From assembly GCF_001598475.1 (NCBI RefSeq), contig NZ_BCZA01000016.1:1-39430 (forward strand): 39,430 nt of DNA, in the 5' to 3' direction. Of this stretch, positions 15,668 to 24,865 are shown one piece after another. Every line of letters starts with the position of its first letter. The first letter of the stretch is position 1. A program made the position numbers and the translations under genes. This DNA comes from Pantoea agglomerans NBRC 102470 (GTDB lineage Bacteria; Pseudomonadota; Gammaproteobacteria; Enterobacterales; Enterobacteriaceae). The notes below the pieces were generated by a model, which ran no database searches, was not told where the DNA came from, and saw only the letters and a program-made list of their open reading frames with translations.

Positions 15668-17959
15668 TTGTCCGAATTGGTGTCCGTCGCGTTGTTTCTG
15701 GCCGCTATTGCAATCTATTCCTGTAAAGCCGGGCGTAACAAATTCTGGTTTATTGTCGTTCTTATTCTGCTGGTGCTTTTCGTTGTGCTGAACGCCACCC
15801 TCTATGCCAGCAACTATTTTACCGGTGATGGCATCAACGATGCGGTGCTCTATACCCTGACCAACAGTCTGACCGGCGCGGGTGTCAGTAAATATGTGGT
15901 GCCGGCGATTGGGCTGATCATCGTGCTGTTTCTGCTGTTCTGCCTGCTGTCGTGGATTCTGCGGCGGCGTAAGCGTCCGCATCACATGGGCTGGTCGCTG
16001 CTGGCCGCCGCCTGTGCACTCGGCTCGGTGCAGACTACCCCGGCCTTTCGCCAGGTCGCGACCCTGATTGTGTCGCATACCCAACTGGCAGATTCTGACT
16101 TCGACAACTTCTATAAAGTGCCGCGTAATCGCATTGAACAGCCGCACCTCAACGTGGTTTACATCTATGGTGAAAGCCTAGAGCGCACCTATTTTGACCC
16201 TATCGCCTTTCCCGGCTTAGCGCCGGAGCTGAGCCGGCAGAAAGAGCAGAGCATCGACTTCAGCGAAACCGAACAGCTGCCAGGTACCGATTACACCATT
16301 GCGGGCATGGTCGCCTCACAGTGTGGCATTCCGCTGTTTGCCCCATTTGATGGCAATGCGTCAGCATCGCTCTCCAGCTTCTATCCACAGAACGTCTGTC
16401 TGGGCGACATCCTGAAGAACTCTGGCTACCAGAACTGGTTTATTCAGGGTGCCGATCTGCGTTTCGCCGGGAAAGATGTCTTCCTGAAATCACACGGTTT
16501 TGATCCCGCTAACCTTTATGGTTCGCAGGAGCTGAAAAGCCGCGTCGCCGATCCCACCTACCGTAATAACTGGGGTTATTACGACGATACGGTAATGGAT
16601 GAGGTGTTTGAGAAGTATCAGGAACTCTCTCAGGCCGGTAAACCTTTTGCGCTGTTTACGCTGACCGTCGACACCCATCATCCTGACGGATTTATCTCAC
16701 GCAGCTGCGATCGCAGGAGCTACAGCATTGAGGGCAAACCGAATCAGTCATTCAGTGCGGTCGCCTGCTCGCAGGAGCATGTGGCGCGCCTGATTGCGCG
16801 CATTAAAGCGTCGCCGTGGTTCAAAAACACCGTGATTGTGGTGAGCTCGGATCATCTGGCGATGAACAACACTGCGCATCCGTGGCTGGTCAAACAGCCT
16901 CGTCGCAATCTTTTCATGGTGATCCGTGGTGACAAGCCGCAGGCGGAGTTGATGGAGGCGAAGCGCAGCACGCTGGATAACGGCGCCACGCTGCTCGATA
17001 TTCTCGGCGGCGATAACGCGATTGGCCTGGGCCGCAGCAGCCTCTCATCGCTTTCACTCTCCACCCAGTTCGACGATATGAAGAGTAAGGTGGCGAGCTG
17101 GAAGCCCGACATTATCCAGCTGTGGAACTTCCCGAAGAAGATAGACAACTTCACGGTGGATCAGGCGAAGAATATCTTCAGCTTCTCGGGAACCACCTTC
17201 AAATTGCCGATTCTGTTCCGCATCAGTGATAAGCATGTCGAGCCGATGCCGGAGGGGGAATATTCGGCACCGCTGCGCTATCAGCTGGCGGATTTCGCCT
17301 CAGCCGATAAATTCCTCTGGGTGGATCGCTGTTTTAAAATGGCGCGACTCTGGCAGCCTTCGCTGGCACTTTCCGGCGATCTCTGTGTGGCGATGGGACA
17401 GCTCGGCGGCACGCCGTCGGTGACGCATGTCGACAAACCGCAGTGGAAAGGCAAAGTCCGTTTCCCGGAGGGCGCTATCAGTGATGCGCGTTACCAGCAG
17501 AACCTCGCGCAGATCCGTATTGAAGATAACAACATTCGCTACAGCGCTGACAGCTTCCGGCTTGACGTGCCTGGCGCACCGGAGAGTGTTAAAAGCTTCA
17601 GCGGCATCTCACGGCCAGAGAGCTGGGGACGCTGGTCTAACGCTAATCTCGCGCCCGAGGTTCATATCGACTATATCGATGCGCTGCCCGCGAAGTTCGA
17701 TCTGGTGATCACCGCGCGCGCGTATGGCCCCAACGCACACCGGGCGATTCCGGTTCGGGTCGGCGATCAGCAGCAACTGCTGTCGCTGAGTGAAGAGATA
17801 TCGACACATACCCTGCATTTTGATAACCCAGGCGCCAGCCATCGTCTGGTGATTGCACCACCTGAACCACAGCTGAGTAACACCGGCAATATCACCGGTC
17901 AGGATCCGCGCAAACTGGGCATCGGCATGGTTGAAATTAAAATCGTGCCACAGCCCTGA
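15668..17959 (+). CDS. opgB: Phosphoglycerol transferase I OpgB (MdoB)
   Basis: A 763-residue inner-membrane enzyme that transfers phosphoglycerol from phosphatidylglycerol to osmoregulated periplasmic glucans. About four membrane segments occupy the first 125 residues, including the conserved [18 protein letters not shown] loop. The periplasmic alkaline-phosphatase/sulfatase-fold domain follows, with the nucleophile Thr in ESLERTYFD and metal ligands in [12 protein letters not shown] and [10 protein letters not shown]. The sequence tracks E. coli OpgB throughout. The start is a TTG at 15668: AGAGGA is seven bases upstream and the length then equals 763 aa. The TTG at 15662 is too close to the ribosome-binding site. 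Confidence 0.96.
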   Translation: MSELVSVALFLAAIAIYSCKAGRNKFWFIVVLILLVLFVVLNATLYASNYFTGDGINDAVLYTLTNSLTGAGVSKYVVPAIGLIIVLFLLFCLLSWILRRRKRPHHMGWSLLAAACALGSVQTTPAFRQVATLIVSHTQLADSDFDNFYKVPRNRIEQPHLNVVYIYGESLERTYFDPIAFPGLAPELSRQKEQSIDFSETEQLPGTDYTIAGMVASQCGIPLFAPFDGNASASLSSFYPQNVCLGDILKNSGYQNWFIQGADLRFAGKDVFLKSHGFDPANLYGSQELKSRVADPTYRNNWGYYDDTVMDEVFEKYQELSQAGKPFALFTLTVDTHHPDGFISRSCDRRSYSIEGKPNQSFSAVACSQEHVARLIARIKASPWFKNTVIVVSSDHLAMNNTAHPWLVKQPRRNLFMVIRGDKPQAELMEAKRSTLDNGATLLDILGGDNAIGLGRSSLSSLSLSTQFDDMKSKVASWKPDIIQLWNFPKKIDNFTVDQAKNIFSFSGTTFKLPILFRISDKHVEPMPEGEYSAPLRYQLADFASADKFLWVDRCFKMARLWQPSLALSGDLCVAMGQLGGTPSVTHVDKPQWKGKVRFPEGAISDARYQQNLAQIRIEDNNIRYSADSFRLDVPGAPESVKSFSGISRPESWGRWSNANLAPEVHIDYIDALPAKFDLVITARAYGPNAHRAIPVRVGDQQQLLSLSEEISTHTLHFDNPGASHRLVIAPPEPQLSNTGNITGQDPRKLGIGMVEIKIVPQP

Positions 17960-17978
17960 CGCCCGCTTTTTCTCTTTC

Positions 17979-18004
17979 CGACTCTGCGGATTTCCGCAGA
18001 GTCG
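17979..18004. terminator. 11-bp hairpin after opgB
   Basis: CGACTCTGCGG (17979-17989) pairs perfectly with CCGCAGAGTCG (17994-18004) around ATTT. The stem is very stable but has no following T tract. It probably stabilises the opgB mRNA end or helps terminate. Confidence 0.5.
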
Positions 18005-18178
18005 CCTCATCCTGCCATCAGCTAAATGTTGCGAGACAGCCCGCACTCTGTTGCACGTTACTTGTTGTACTAATTGATATTTTTCGGCGATGCGCGCAAA
18101 ATATAACCGGCTTAGTGGCGATACGTCTTTTGCCTGTCATGATGCCGTTATCGCTGAAGTGCACAGGGAGGTGTCGTG

Positions 18179-19098
18179 ATGACAAGCACAATGATGAGTA
18201 CCCACAAAGCCTTTAAAGCGCTGCAACAGGCAGGGATCGACGATCAGCAAGCGGAGGCGATGGTGGAGGTGTTTACTGATATGCAGCAGAGGCAGCCAGG
18301 CGGACAGGTTGGAAAGCAACTCGGTCAGATTCAGACCAAAGCCAACCATATAGACATTCGGCTCGGCCAGCTTCAGGCAAAAGCCGACCAGATAGACGAT
18401 CGGGTCAGTCAGCTCAGGACCAAAGTCGACGAAACAAACGATCGGGTCAGACACCTTACAACAAAAGTCGACGAAACAAATGATCGGGTCAGTCACCTTA
18501 CGACCAAAGTCGACGAAACAAACGATCGGGTCAGCCACCTTACAACCAAAATCGACGAAACAAACGATCGAGTCAGCCACCTTACGACTAAAATCGACGA
18601 AACAAACGATCTGGTCAGCCATCTTACGACCAGAGTCGACGAGACAAACGATCGGGTCAGTCACCTTACGACCAAAGTCGACCTGATGGATGATCGACTC
18701 GGCAATCTTACATTGAAAGTCGACCAGACAGCCGGGTCAGCCAGCTTTCAATAAAAGTTGATCAGATAGACATTCGGCTCGGCCAGCTTACAACCAAAGT
18801 CGATCAGATAGATGGGCAGCTTGGTCAGCTCACAACAAAAGTACATCAGATAGACGAGCGGCTTGGCCATGTTGAAAGAAAAACAGACAAACTGGCCATC
18901 CGTTTTAATCAGTTAGAAGCCAAGGTAGATAAGCTGGATGTCGCTCTCAGTGAAATGAATTTCCGATTAACTTCGGCTGTGGACAGCCTCAGAAATGACG
19001 TTGTTACCCTGACCACCGATATGCGCTGGATCAAACGGTTATCTATTCTCATGACCACCACCCTGCTGGCGGCGGTCCTGAAAGATATTTTAATGTGA
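18179..19098 (+). pseudogene. Frameshifted DUF1640/CCDC90-like coiled-coil membrane protein
   Basis: The N-terminus (THKAFKALQQAGIDDQQAEAMVEVF) resembles the DUF1640/CCDC90 family, whose members are coiled coils ending in one membrane helix. Fifteen 14-residue units follow from 18338, with consensus KVDETNDRVSHLTT. Unit 10 (18716-18753) is 38 bp instead of 42, shifting the frame, and translation stops at 18752-18754 after 191 residues. The missing C-terminal part continues in the other frame: five more units, a helical region, then a membrane segment (WIKRLSILMTTTLLAAVL) ending at 19098. Adding back 4 bp gives an uninterrupted 307-residue protein. AGGGAGG upstream supports the ATG at 18179. 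The truncated product lacks the membrane anchor. Function unknown. Confidence 0.8.
18338..18963 (+). repeat. 42-bp in-frame tandem repeats (15 units)
   Basis: Units begin at 18338 and recur every 42 bp, except unit 10, which is 38 bp. Units 3 to 8 are nearly identical in DNA (differences at one to a few bases), which points to recent expansion. Units 1-2 and 9-15 are more diverged. Each unit is two heptads of coiled coil. Confidence 0.92.
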
Positions 19099-19114
19099 TC
19101 CCGTTATCACCCTG

Positions 19115-19828
19115 TCAGGGTCTGTCGCGCAGCGCCTCCAGCTTTTCGCGCTGCTGACCGTCGGCGGTAAAGTTATCCTCCGCCAGCCAGCGCTGCAGGC
19201 CCTTTTTCACCTGCGGCCATTCGCTATCGATAAGCGAGAACCAGCTGGTGTCACGTGAACGCCCTTTGTAGATGATTGCCTGACGGAAATCGCCTTCATA
19301 ACGAAAACCGAGACGTGCCGCTGCCTTACGGGAAGGGGCATTACAGCTATCGCATTTCCATTCATAGCGGCGATAACCCAGCGTCTCAAAGGCGTAACGC
19401 ATCAGCAGGAAATGCGCCTCCGTTGCCATGCGGGTCTGTTTCAGCCGGGCCGAAAACATGACATGCCCGACTTCCATCACGCCATGTTCCGGCTGGATGC
19501 GCATTAACGACAGGCTGCCTACTGCCTGGTCGGTGGCCAGATCGATCACGGCAAAATGCAGCGGATCGCGGCTCACTTCAAGCTGTGCGGCATACGCCTG
19601 CCATGCCGGACGTTCGGTAAAGGGACCGGCAGGCAGGTAAGTCCAGTCACGCCCATCTTCAGCCAGCGCCCATGCCTCAAACAGTGCCTCAGCATGACGC
19701 GCCACACTGAACGGCTCCAGCCGACAAACTTCGCCAGTAAAAACCTGATGCTGGGGCAGAGGTCGGGGCTGCCAGTCTGGCATTGGCTCACCGACCGGCT
19801 GTCCGAACTGATTGGTATGTTGTGGCAT
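19115..19828 (-). CDS. GNAT family N-acetyltransferase (RimJ/RimL-like)
   Basis: A 237-residue acetyltransferase of the Acetyltransf_3 type. An N-terminal extension of about 30 residues precedes RLEPFSVARHAEALFEAW. The core carries DLATDQAVGSLSLMRIQPEHG, the acetyl-CoA region KQTRMATEAHFLLMRYAFE, and RYEWKCDSCNAPSRKAAARLGFRYEG, which is typical for this branch. Related proteins are widespread in Enterobacterales and fungi with no assigned substrate. The start has AGGAG nearby. It is convergent with the coiled-coil pseudogene, 16 bp away. Confidence 0.9.
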   Translation of the reverse strand: MPQHTNQFGQPVGEPMPDWQPRPLPQHQVFTGEVCRLEPFSVARHAEALFEAWALAEDGRDWTYLPAGPFTERPAWQAYAAQLEVSRDPLHFAVIDLATDQAVGSLSLMRIQPEHGVMEVGHVMFSARLKQTRMATEAHFLLMRYAFETLGYRRYEWKCDSCNAPSRKAAARLGFRYEGDFRQAIIYKGRSRDTSWFSLIDSEWPQVKKGLQRWLAEDNFTADGQQREKLEALRDRP

Positions 19829-19977
19829 GTTGTCTCCTGGCTACAGATTATCTCTGCAGATTGCCACGATCATAATTGATTAAAAAGGACCAAAACTGGC
19901 GAAAATGATAGAACCATTGCCTGCGAACGCATCAGCCAGGCGATATACCGGTTACCGGGCTGGCCGGGTTAACCGCA

Positions 19978-21063
19978 TCATTCCGCACTAATGAGGCTGG
20001 CCGGTGCGGCAATGGACTGGCGAATCATCAGACGGGCATCAAAGCGCGGCATCGGTCCGACGGCTTCGCCGCGTATCTCCGCGATCAGGCGTCGTGCCGC
20101 TTCACGGCCCATCTCATACACCGGTTGCGCTACCACCGTCAGCGGTGGCGTGACAATCTCACTCCACGGAAAATTGTCATACATCACGAATGAGAGATCA
20201 GCAGGGATTCGCAGTCCGCGCTGCGTCACTTCGCGCAGCAGCCACATCGCCACCACGCTGTCAGAAGCCACCAGCGCAGTGGGCGGCTGCGGACGCTGCC
20301 ACAGCTCGGCCACGATACGGGCAATCTCCGCTTCGTCCAGCGCATTCACTTTCACCATCGTCGGATCAAATTCCACGCCCGCGGCAGCAAATGCCTGCAT
20401 CATGCCGCCCACGCGCTGGGCGACCGGCGTCAGGCCAAAATCACCTGGCGTGCTGTAGTCGGTTGCCAGTGCCATGCTGGTGATATAGGCGATGTGGCGA
20501 TGGCCCGCTTCCAGTAACTGCGAGGTTGCTTCTGCAGCCACTTCGGTAAATTCGCAACAGATCGCCTCCACATCAAGGTCAGTTACTGCGCGATCAAATA
20601 ATTTCAGCGCTCTGCCCTCTTCCAGTACCTGAGTCAGGTGACTGTTGTGACGGTGTTCTGAACAGCAGGGCGCAACGATGATGCCGTCGACCCGCTTTTC
20701 CAGCATCACCCGCACCGCATCCTGCTCAGCCTGCAACTTCTCATCGCTGTTACTGAGCAGCAGATGGTAACCGGCAGTGCGCGCCACATCCGCCATGCCG
20801 CGCAGCGCAAGACCAAAATGGGGATTCTCAATGTCGCCGACAATCACACCGATGGTATTAGAACGACCGGTGTTCATACTGCGGGCCAGGGCATTCAGAC
20901 GATAGCCCAGCGCGGAGGCCGCGCTGTTGACCCGCTCCTGCACCTCATCACTGACCGCCCCATAGCCACCCAGCGCACGCGCCGCCTGGGCTTTGGATAC
21001 TTTTGCTGCGCGCGCCACATCCGCTACGGTGGGCGCTTTAGATTGTCGTTTCTGGCTGGTCAT
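19978..21063 (-). CDS. LacI-family repressor of the ABC/oxidoreductase operon
   Basis: A 361-residue LacI/GalR regulator. The helix-turn-helix is PTVADVARAAKVSKAQAARALGG, and the hinge is YRLNALARSM. The effector domain begins at IGVIVGDIENPHFGLALRG and ends with the typical DNFPWSEIVTPPLTVVAQP segment. It is transcribed away from the amino-acid-type ABC transporter, and two identical operator cores lie in the shared gap. One of these overlaps its own promoter, so autoregulation plus control of the transport operon is likely. The effector is probably the transported compound (inference). Confidence 0.93.
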   Translation of the reverse strand: MTSQKRQSKAPTVADVARAAKVSKAQAARALGGYGAVSDEVQERVNSAASALGYRLNALARSMNTGRSNTIGVIVGDIENPHFGLALRGMADVARTAGYHLLLSNSDEKLQAEQDAVRVMLEKRVDGIIVAPCCSEHRHNSHLTQVLEEGRALKLFDRAVTDLDVEAICCEFTEVAAEATSQLLEAGHRHIAYITSMALATDYSTPGDFGLTPVAQRVGGMMQAFAAAGVEFDPTMVKVNALDEAEIARIVAELWQRPQPPTALVASDSVVAMWLLREVTQRGLRIPADLSFVMYDNFPWSEIVTPPLTVVAQPVYEMGREAARRLIAEIRGEAVGPMPRFDARLMIRQSIAAPASLISAE

Positions 21064-21128
21064 AATTATTTTGAATCACAGGTTGATGACAGGAATATTG
21101 ACGCCGAAAAAAGGCTGTGCTTAAACTC

Positions 21129-21157
21129 ATTGTAACCCCTTGAGACCGGTCTCACAA
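21129..21157 (-). promoter_or_regulatory. Promoter of the LacI-type repressor gene
   Basis: On the minus strand TTGTGA (21157-21152), a 17-bp spacer and TACAAT (21134-21129) form a good sigma-70 promoter. Operator core 1 lies within the spacer. Confidence 0.65.
21141..21154. promoter_or_regulatory. LacI-type operator 1
   Basis: TGAGACCGGTCTCA is a perfect 14-bp palindrome with central CG. The same core is found at 21186-21199. Confidence 0.85.
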
Positions 21158-21184
21158 CATCAGTGTCTTAAGGTGCCACCTGTG

Positions 21185-21200
21185 TTGAGACCGGTCTCAA
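21185..21200. promoter_or_regulatory. LacI-type operator 2
   Basis: TTGAGACCGGTCTCAA is a perfect 16-bp palindrome, 45 bp centre to centre from operator 1. It lies just upstream of a TATAAC that could be the -10 for the ABC operon. Confidence 0.85.
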
Positions 21201-21256
21201 TTATAACCGCTGGCTCAACAGTCTCTGATGTTTAAACCTGCAAAAACGGATGAGCT

Positions 21257-22069
21257 ATGAAATCGCAAACCACCCTGGGCAAACTGCTCGGCACCACGCT
21301 CGCACTCTGTTCACTGTCGTTCTGTACGCTGGCTGCCAGCGATAACAATCCCTATGGGCTGATCGAACCGGGTCAGCTACGCATCGCCAGCGTCGGCGAC
21401 TCAAAACCTTACACCTTCACGGATGCCAGCGGTCAGTTCACCGGCTTTGACGTCGAATTCTTCAAAGATGTCGCCCATCGTATCGGGATCGATAAGGTCG
21501 ATTTTATTGGACAGGACTTCTCGGCCATCATGCCGGCGGTGGCCAACGGTCAGTATGACGCGGCGGTGGCGGCCATCGGCATCACCCCTGCGCGTGAAAA
21601 GACGGTGGATTTTTCAACCGGCTATCTGGCGGGATTTCTCACCGTGCTGACCCGCCACGACAGCGGCGTGAAGAATGTCGCCAGCCTGGCAAAACACCGG
21701 CTCGGGGTGGTTCAGGGTACGCTGCAGGAGAGCTATGCCGTCGAACACTTCACCCAGACCGATCTCGTACGCTTCCCGGATAACAACAGCGCAGTCTCTG
21801 CGCTCAACAACGGTACGCTCGACGCGATCTTCCTCGACTACGAGGCGGCAAAAAGCTACGCCGACCGCTTTAAGCTGGTCTCTGCCGCCGACATCCCCTC
21901 GTTTGATGCACCGGCCGGCATTGCCATTGCCAAAGGCAAACCCGCCTTCAAGGCCGCGCTGGACAGCGCCATTAAAGCAGCCATGCAGGATGGCACCTGG
22001 CAACGGCTCTATCAGAAGTGGTTCCCCGGATCGCCGATGCCAAAACAGTATCTGCCTGGCGGGCAGTAA
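21257..22069 (+). CDS. Amino-acid-type ABC transporter, periplasmic binding protein
   Basis: A 270-residue family 3 solute-binding protein. A signal peptide ends near residue 27 ([13 protein letters not shown]). The ligand domain has [21 protein letters not shown], the [15 protein letters not shown] signature of the family, and [18 protein letters not shown]. Family 3 proteins bind polar amino acids, opines and related compounds. It is the first gene of the operon controlled by the paired operators. A hairpin in the gap to the permease may raise its level over the membrane parts. Confidence 0.93.
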   Translation: MKSQTTLGKLLGTTLALCSLSFCTLAASDNNPYGLIEPGQLRIASVGDSKPYTFTDASGQFTGFDVEFFKDVAHRIGIDKVDFIGQDFSAIMPAVANGQYDAAVAAIGITPAREKTVDFSTGYLAGFLTVLTRHDSGVKNVASLAKHRLGVVQGTLQESYAVEHFTQTDLVRFPDNNSAVSALNNGTLDAIFLDYEAAKSYADRFKLVSAADIPSFDAPAGIAIAKGKPAFKAALDSAIKAAMQDGTWQRLYQKWFPGSPMPKQYLPGGQ

Positions 22070-22075
22070 AGATGC

Positions 22076-22111
22076 GGACGTTCGCGTCCTGAGTTAACCG
22101 GGGGATCCCCC
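22076..22111 (+). other. Intercistronic hairpins after the binding-protein gene
   Basis: GGACG-TTCG-CGTCC (22076-22089) is a 5-bp stem closed by a UUCG tetraloop. It is followed by GGGGGATCCCCC (22100-22111), a perfect 12-bp palindrome. There is no T tract. Such structures after binding-protein genes often protect the upstream mRNA. Confidence 0.5.
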
Positions 22112-22130
22112 ACCCTGCATGGAGACGGCG

Positions 22131-22937
22131 ATGGACTTGCTCACGATTCTTTCCCGCACCTTCTTTGATTTTCCATCAATGATGGAAGTACTGCCGCAGA
22201 TGCTGACCACCGGGCTGGTCAACACGGTGATTATCTCGCTGGCGGCAACGCTGCTCGGCACGCTATTCGGCCTTCTGCTGGCGCTGATGGGCATCTCGCC
22301 CTCACGCTGGCTGCGTCTGCCTGCCCGGCTCTATACCGATCTGTTCCGCGGTCTGCCATCGATTCTGACCATTCTGCTGATTGGTCAGGGCCTGGCGCGC
22401 TTCAGCTATCAGCTGTTCGGTCCTACGCCCTATCCGCTGGGGATCTTCGCCCTCAGCCTGATCGCCAGCGCCTACATGGGCGAGATTTTCCGCGCCGGTA
22501 TTCAGAGTATTGAACGCGGCCAGATGGAAGCCTGCCGTGCGCTGGGGATGAGTTATGGCCGGGCAATGCGACTGGTGGTGATCCCGCAGGGGATCCGCCG
22601 CGTACTGCCCGCCATCGTTAACCAGTTCATCGCCATCATTAAAGATTCCTCGCTGGTTTACCTGCTGGGCCTGATGACCCAACAACGGGAACTGTTTCGC
22701 GTGGGCCAGGATGCGGCGGTGCTCACCGGCAATCTCTCGCCCCTGATGCTGGCAGGGCTGTTCTATCTGATTATCACTGTGCCGCTGACGCACATGGTCA
22801 ACTATGTCGATGTGCGTTATCGCACCGGCCGACGTCGCCTGACTGCCCCGCAAAGTGGCTTAAAAGAGGTGGAGGAAGTCAGAGCGCCCGGCGGCGCACT
22901 GGTCACTCATCCCCGGATCGGAGGCAACCATGAATAA
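22131..22937 (+). CDS. Amino-acid-type ABC transporter, permease
   Basis: A 268-residue inner-membrane permease of the HisM/GlnP type. About five membrane segments are visible, starting with [17 protein letters not shown]. The EAA loop that docks the ATPase reads [33 protein letters not shown] single permease gene implies a homodimeric channel. The ATG at 22131 has GGAG six bases upstream and is preferred to the ATG at 22119. The last 8 bp overlap the ATPase gene, indicating translational coupling. Confidence 0.92.
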   Translation: MDLLTILSRTFFDFPSMMEVLPQMLTTGLVNTVIISLAATLLGTLFGLLLALMGISPSRWLRLPARLYTDLFRGLPSILTILLIGQGLARFSYQLFGPTPYPLGIFALSLIASAYMGEIFRAGIQSIERGQMEACRALGMSYGRAMRLVVIPQGIRRVLPAIVNQFIAIIKDSSLVYLLGLMTQQRELFRVGQDAAVLTGNLSPLMLAGLFYLIITVPLTHMVNYVDVRYRTGRRRLTAPQSGLKEVEEVRAPGGALVTHPRIGGNHE

Positions 22938-23691
22938 CCTGAACAGCACCACTGCCGCGAGCTGGCACGGTGCCAGCCTGGAGCTGCGCGATCTGACTCT
23001 GGCTTATGGCCCGATTGAGGTGTTGCGTAACGTCTCGCTGCGGGTCGCGCCCGGCAGCACTACCTGCATTATCGGGCCATCCGGTTCGGGTAAGTCGACG
23101 CTGCTGCGCGGCATCAACCGGCTGCATGAACCGCAATCGGGGGATGTACTTCTGGCTGATCGGTCAGTGTTGCGCGACAAGCCAGATGCGCTGCGGTTAC
23201 GGATCGGCATGGTGTTTCAGCATTTCAATCTCTTCCCCGATCACAGCGCGCTGGAGAACGTGGCGCTGGCACCGTGGCGGGTTAAAGGCCTGCCCAAAGC
23301 GCAGGCGATGGCGATTGCGCGTCAGCGGCTGGAAGAAGTGGGTCTGGGTCAGCGCGCCGATCACCGGCCACGCGATCTCTCCGGCGGCCAGCAGCAGCGT
23401 GTCGCGATTGCCCGCGCGCTGGCGATGGATCCCGAGGTCATGCTGTTTGATGAGGCGACCTCCGCGCTCGATCCCGAACTGGTGAAAGGTGTCCTGACGC
23501 TGATGGCAGATCTCTGTCGTCGCGGCATGACGATGGTTGTGGTGACACATGAAATGGGCTTTGCGCGCAAAGTGGCGGATCAGGTGGTGTTTATGGACGA
23601 AGGCGAGATTGTTGAAGCCGGGCCGCCGGGCGCCATTTTTGATACGCCACAGTCGCCGCGACTGCAACGTTTTCTCTCTGAAGTGCTGTAA
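22930..23691 (+). CDS. Amino-acid-type ABC transporter, ATPase
   Basis: A 253-residue nucleotide-binding subunit of the GlnQ/HisP type. Walker A is GPSGSGKST, the Q loop lies in [19 protein letters not shown], the signature is LSGGQQQR, Walker B is [12 protein letters not shown], and the switch His is in VVVTHEMGF. All catalytic motifs are intact. It powers import by the permease encoded just upstream. Confidence 0.95.
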   Translation: MNNLNSTTAASWHGASLELRDLTLAYGPIEVLRNVSLRVAPGSTTCIIGPSGSGKSTLLRGINRLHEPQSGDVLLADRSVLRDKPDALRLRIGMVFQHFNLFPDHSALENVALAPWRVKGLPKAQAMAIARQRLEEVGLGQRADHRPRDLSGGQQQRVAIARALAMDPEVMLFDEATSALDPELVKGVLTLMADLCRRGMTMVVVTHEMGFARKVADQVVFMDEGEIVEAGPPGAIFDTPQSPRLQRFLSEVL

Positions 23692-23710
23692 CTGAGCAAG
23701 GAACCTGATA

Positions 23711-24823
23711 ATGGCGGTAAAAACTGAAATGAAAGTGGTTGTTCTGGGCGGTGGCGTAATAGGTGTCTCGACGGCGCTGGAGCTGACAAAACGGGGAGCG
23801 GCGGTGACCCTGGTGACCGAAGCCGCGCTCTGTTCTGGCGCATCGGGACGTTCACTCTCCTGGCTCAACTCGGCGGGTGAACGCTCCCGCCCCTATCACG
23901 CGCTGCGCATGGCGGGCATTGATCGCTATCGCACCCTGTTTGCTCAACAACCCACCCTCGACTGGCTGCGTTTTGATGGCGGCGTTTGCTGGTTCAGCAA
24001 TGATGCAGCCGGCACGCAGGCGCGGCACGCCTATGAGAAAGCACACGGCTACGACTCACAACTCATCACCCCTGATAACGTGGCACAGGCGGATGCGACG
24101 ATCGATCCCGACGCGCTGCCGTCGCAGGCGATTTTTAACCCCGGTGAAGGCTGGGTCAGTCTGCCGCACCTGTCAGAGTATCTGGTGAATCAGTTCCGGG
24201 CGCGGGGTGGTGAAGTGATTGAACACGCCGGTAAAGCCAGTGTGATCACCGATCAGGGCCGGGCCTGCGGCATTCGCAGTGAGCTGGGTGAACTACAGGC
24301 AGATGCGGTGGTGGTCGCCTGCGGGCCCTGGACACCGGATGTGATTGCGCCACTGGGCGTGACGATTCCCAACGGATCGCCCGTCTCCATGCTGGTGATC
24401 ACTGAGCCGGGCAAACATGAACTCAAGGCGGTGCTGAACACGCCTCGCGCCGCCATCCGGCCAAACCCCGGCAACCGTTACGCCCTGGATCATGACTGGT
24501 ACGAGGCTGATATCCAGAAGCTGGCCGGAGGCGATTACCATATTGATAAGCAGGTTGTAGCAAAGCTGGCCGAGGAAGCGAGTCAGCTGTTACGGGGTGA
24601 CGAGCCGCTCAGCGTCCAGAGCTGGAAAATTGGCCTGAAGCCGATTCCGGGCGATGGCGATCCGGTGCTGGGGCAACTGCAGAAGGTGCCGGGCTGTTAT
24701 GTGGCGTTCACGCATTCGGGTGCAACCCTGGCGCTGATTGTCGGTGAATTGCTGGCGGAGGAGATTGTAAGCGGTGAAAAGCATCCGATGCTGGCAAGCT
24801 TTGGTGCTGAGCGTTTCAGCTAA
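23711..24823 (+). CDS. FAD-dependent amine/D-amino-acid oxidoreductase (DAO family)
   Basis: A 370-residue flavoenzyme. The N-terminal dinucleotide-binding fold has VVVLGGGVIGVSTALELTKRGAAVTLV. The DAO-type SGASGRSLSWLNS follows, and the C-terminal GCYVAFTHSGATLALIVGELLAEEI is characteristic of DadA/sarcosine-oxidase relatives. It would oxidise a secondary amine or D-amino acid taken up by the ABC system. The operon context (uptake plus oxidation under one LacI repressor) supports a dedicated catabolic pathway for one amino-acid-like or opine-like substrate, not identified. Confidence 0.9.
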   Translation: MAVKTEMKVVVLGGGVIGVSTALELTKRGAAVTLVTEAALCSGASGRSLSWLNSAGERSRPYHALRMAGIDRYRTLFAQQPTLDWLRFDGGVCWFSNDAAGTQARHAYEKAHGYDSQLITPDNVAQADATIDPDALPSQAIFNPGEGWVSLPHLSEYLVNQFRARGGEVIEHAGKASVITDQGRACGIRSELGELQADAVVVACGPWTPDVIAPLGVTIPNGSPVSMLVITEPGKHELKAVLNTPRAAIRPNPGNRYALDHDWYEADIQKLAGGDYHIDKQVVAKLAEEASQLLRGDEPLSVQSWKIGLKPIPGDGDPVLGQLQKVPGCYVAFTHSGATLALIVGELLAEEIVSGEKHPMLASFGAERFS

Positions 24824-24855
24824 AAAAAGCCGGTCATCACGACCGGCTGATTTTT
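24821..24855. terminator. Bidirectional rho-independent terminator
   Basis: AGCCGGTC (24828-24835), loop ATCAC, GACCGGCT (24841-24848), then TTTTT at 24851-24855. On the other strand seven T residues follow the same stem. It separates the oxidoreductase gene from the convergent RcnB-like gene. Confidence 0.9.
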
Positions 24856-24865
24856 ACCGCTTATT

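Noticed and set aside
15542..16147. 201-residue minus-strand frame over the start of opgB
   Set aside because: Antisense to the conserved OpgB membrane domain; rich in Gln, His and Arg without domain features.
18137..18664. 175-residue minus-strand frame with repeated CFVDFGRKV units
   Set aside because: It is the complement of the 42-bp coiled-coil repeats; a repeat without stop codons gives open frames on both strands. No ribosome-binding site or domain supports it.
18338..18963. Tandem repeats considered as a CRISPR array
   Set aside because: Units are contiguous with no unique spacers and encode a heptad coiled coil in frame; no cas genes are present.
22302..22853. 183-residue minus-strand frame inside the permease gene
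   Set aside because: Antisense shadow of a permease with an intact EAA motif.
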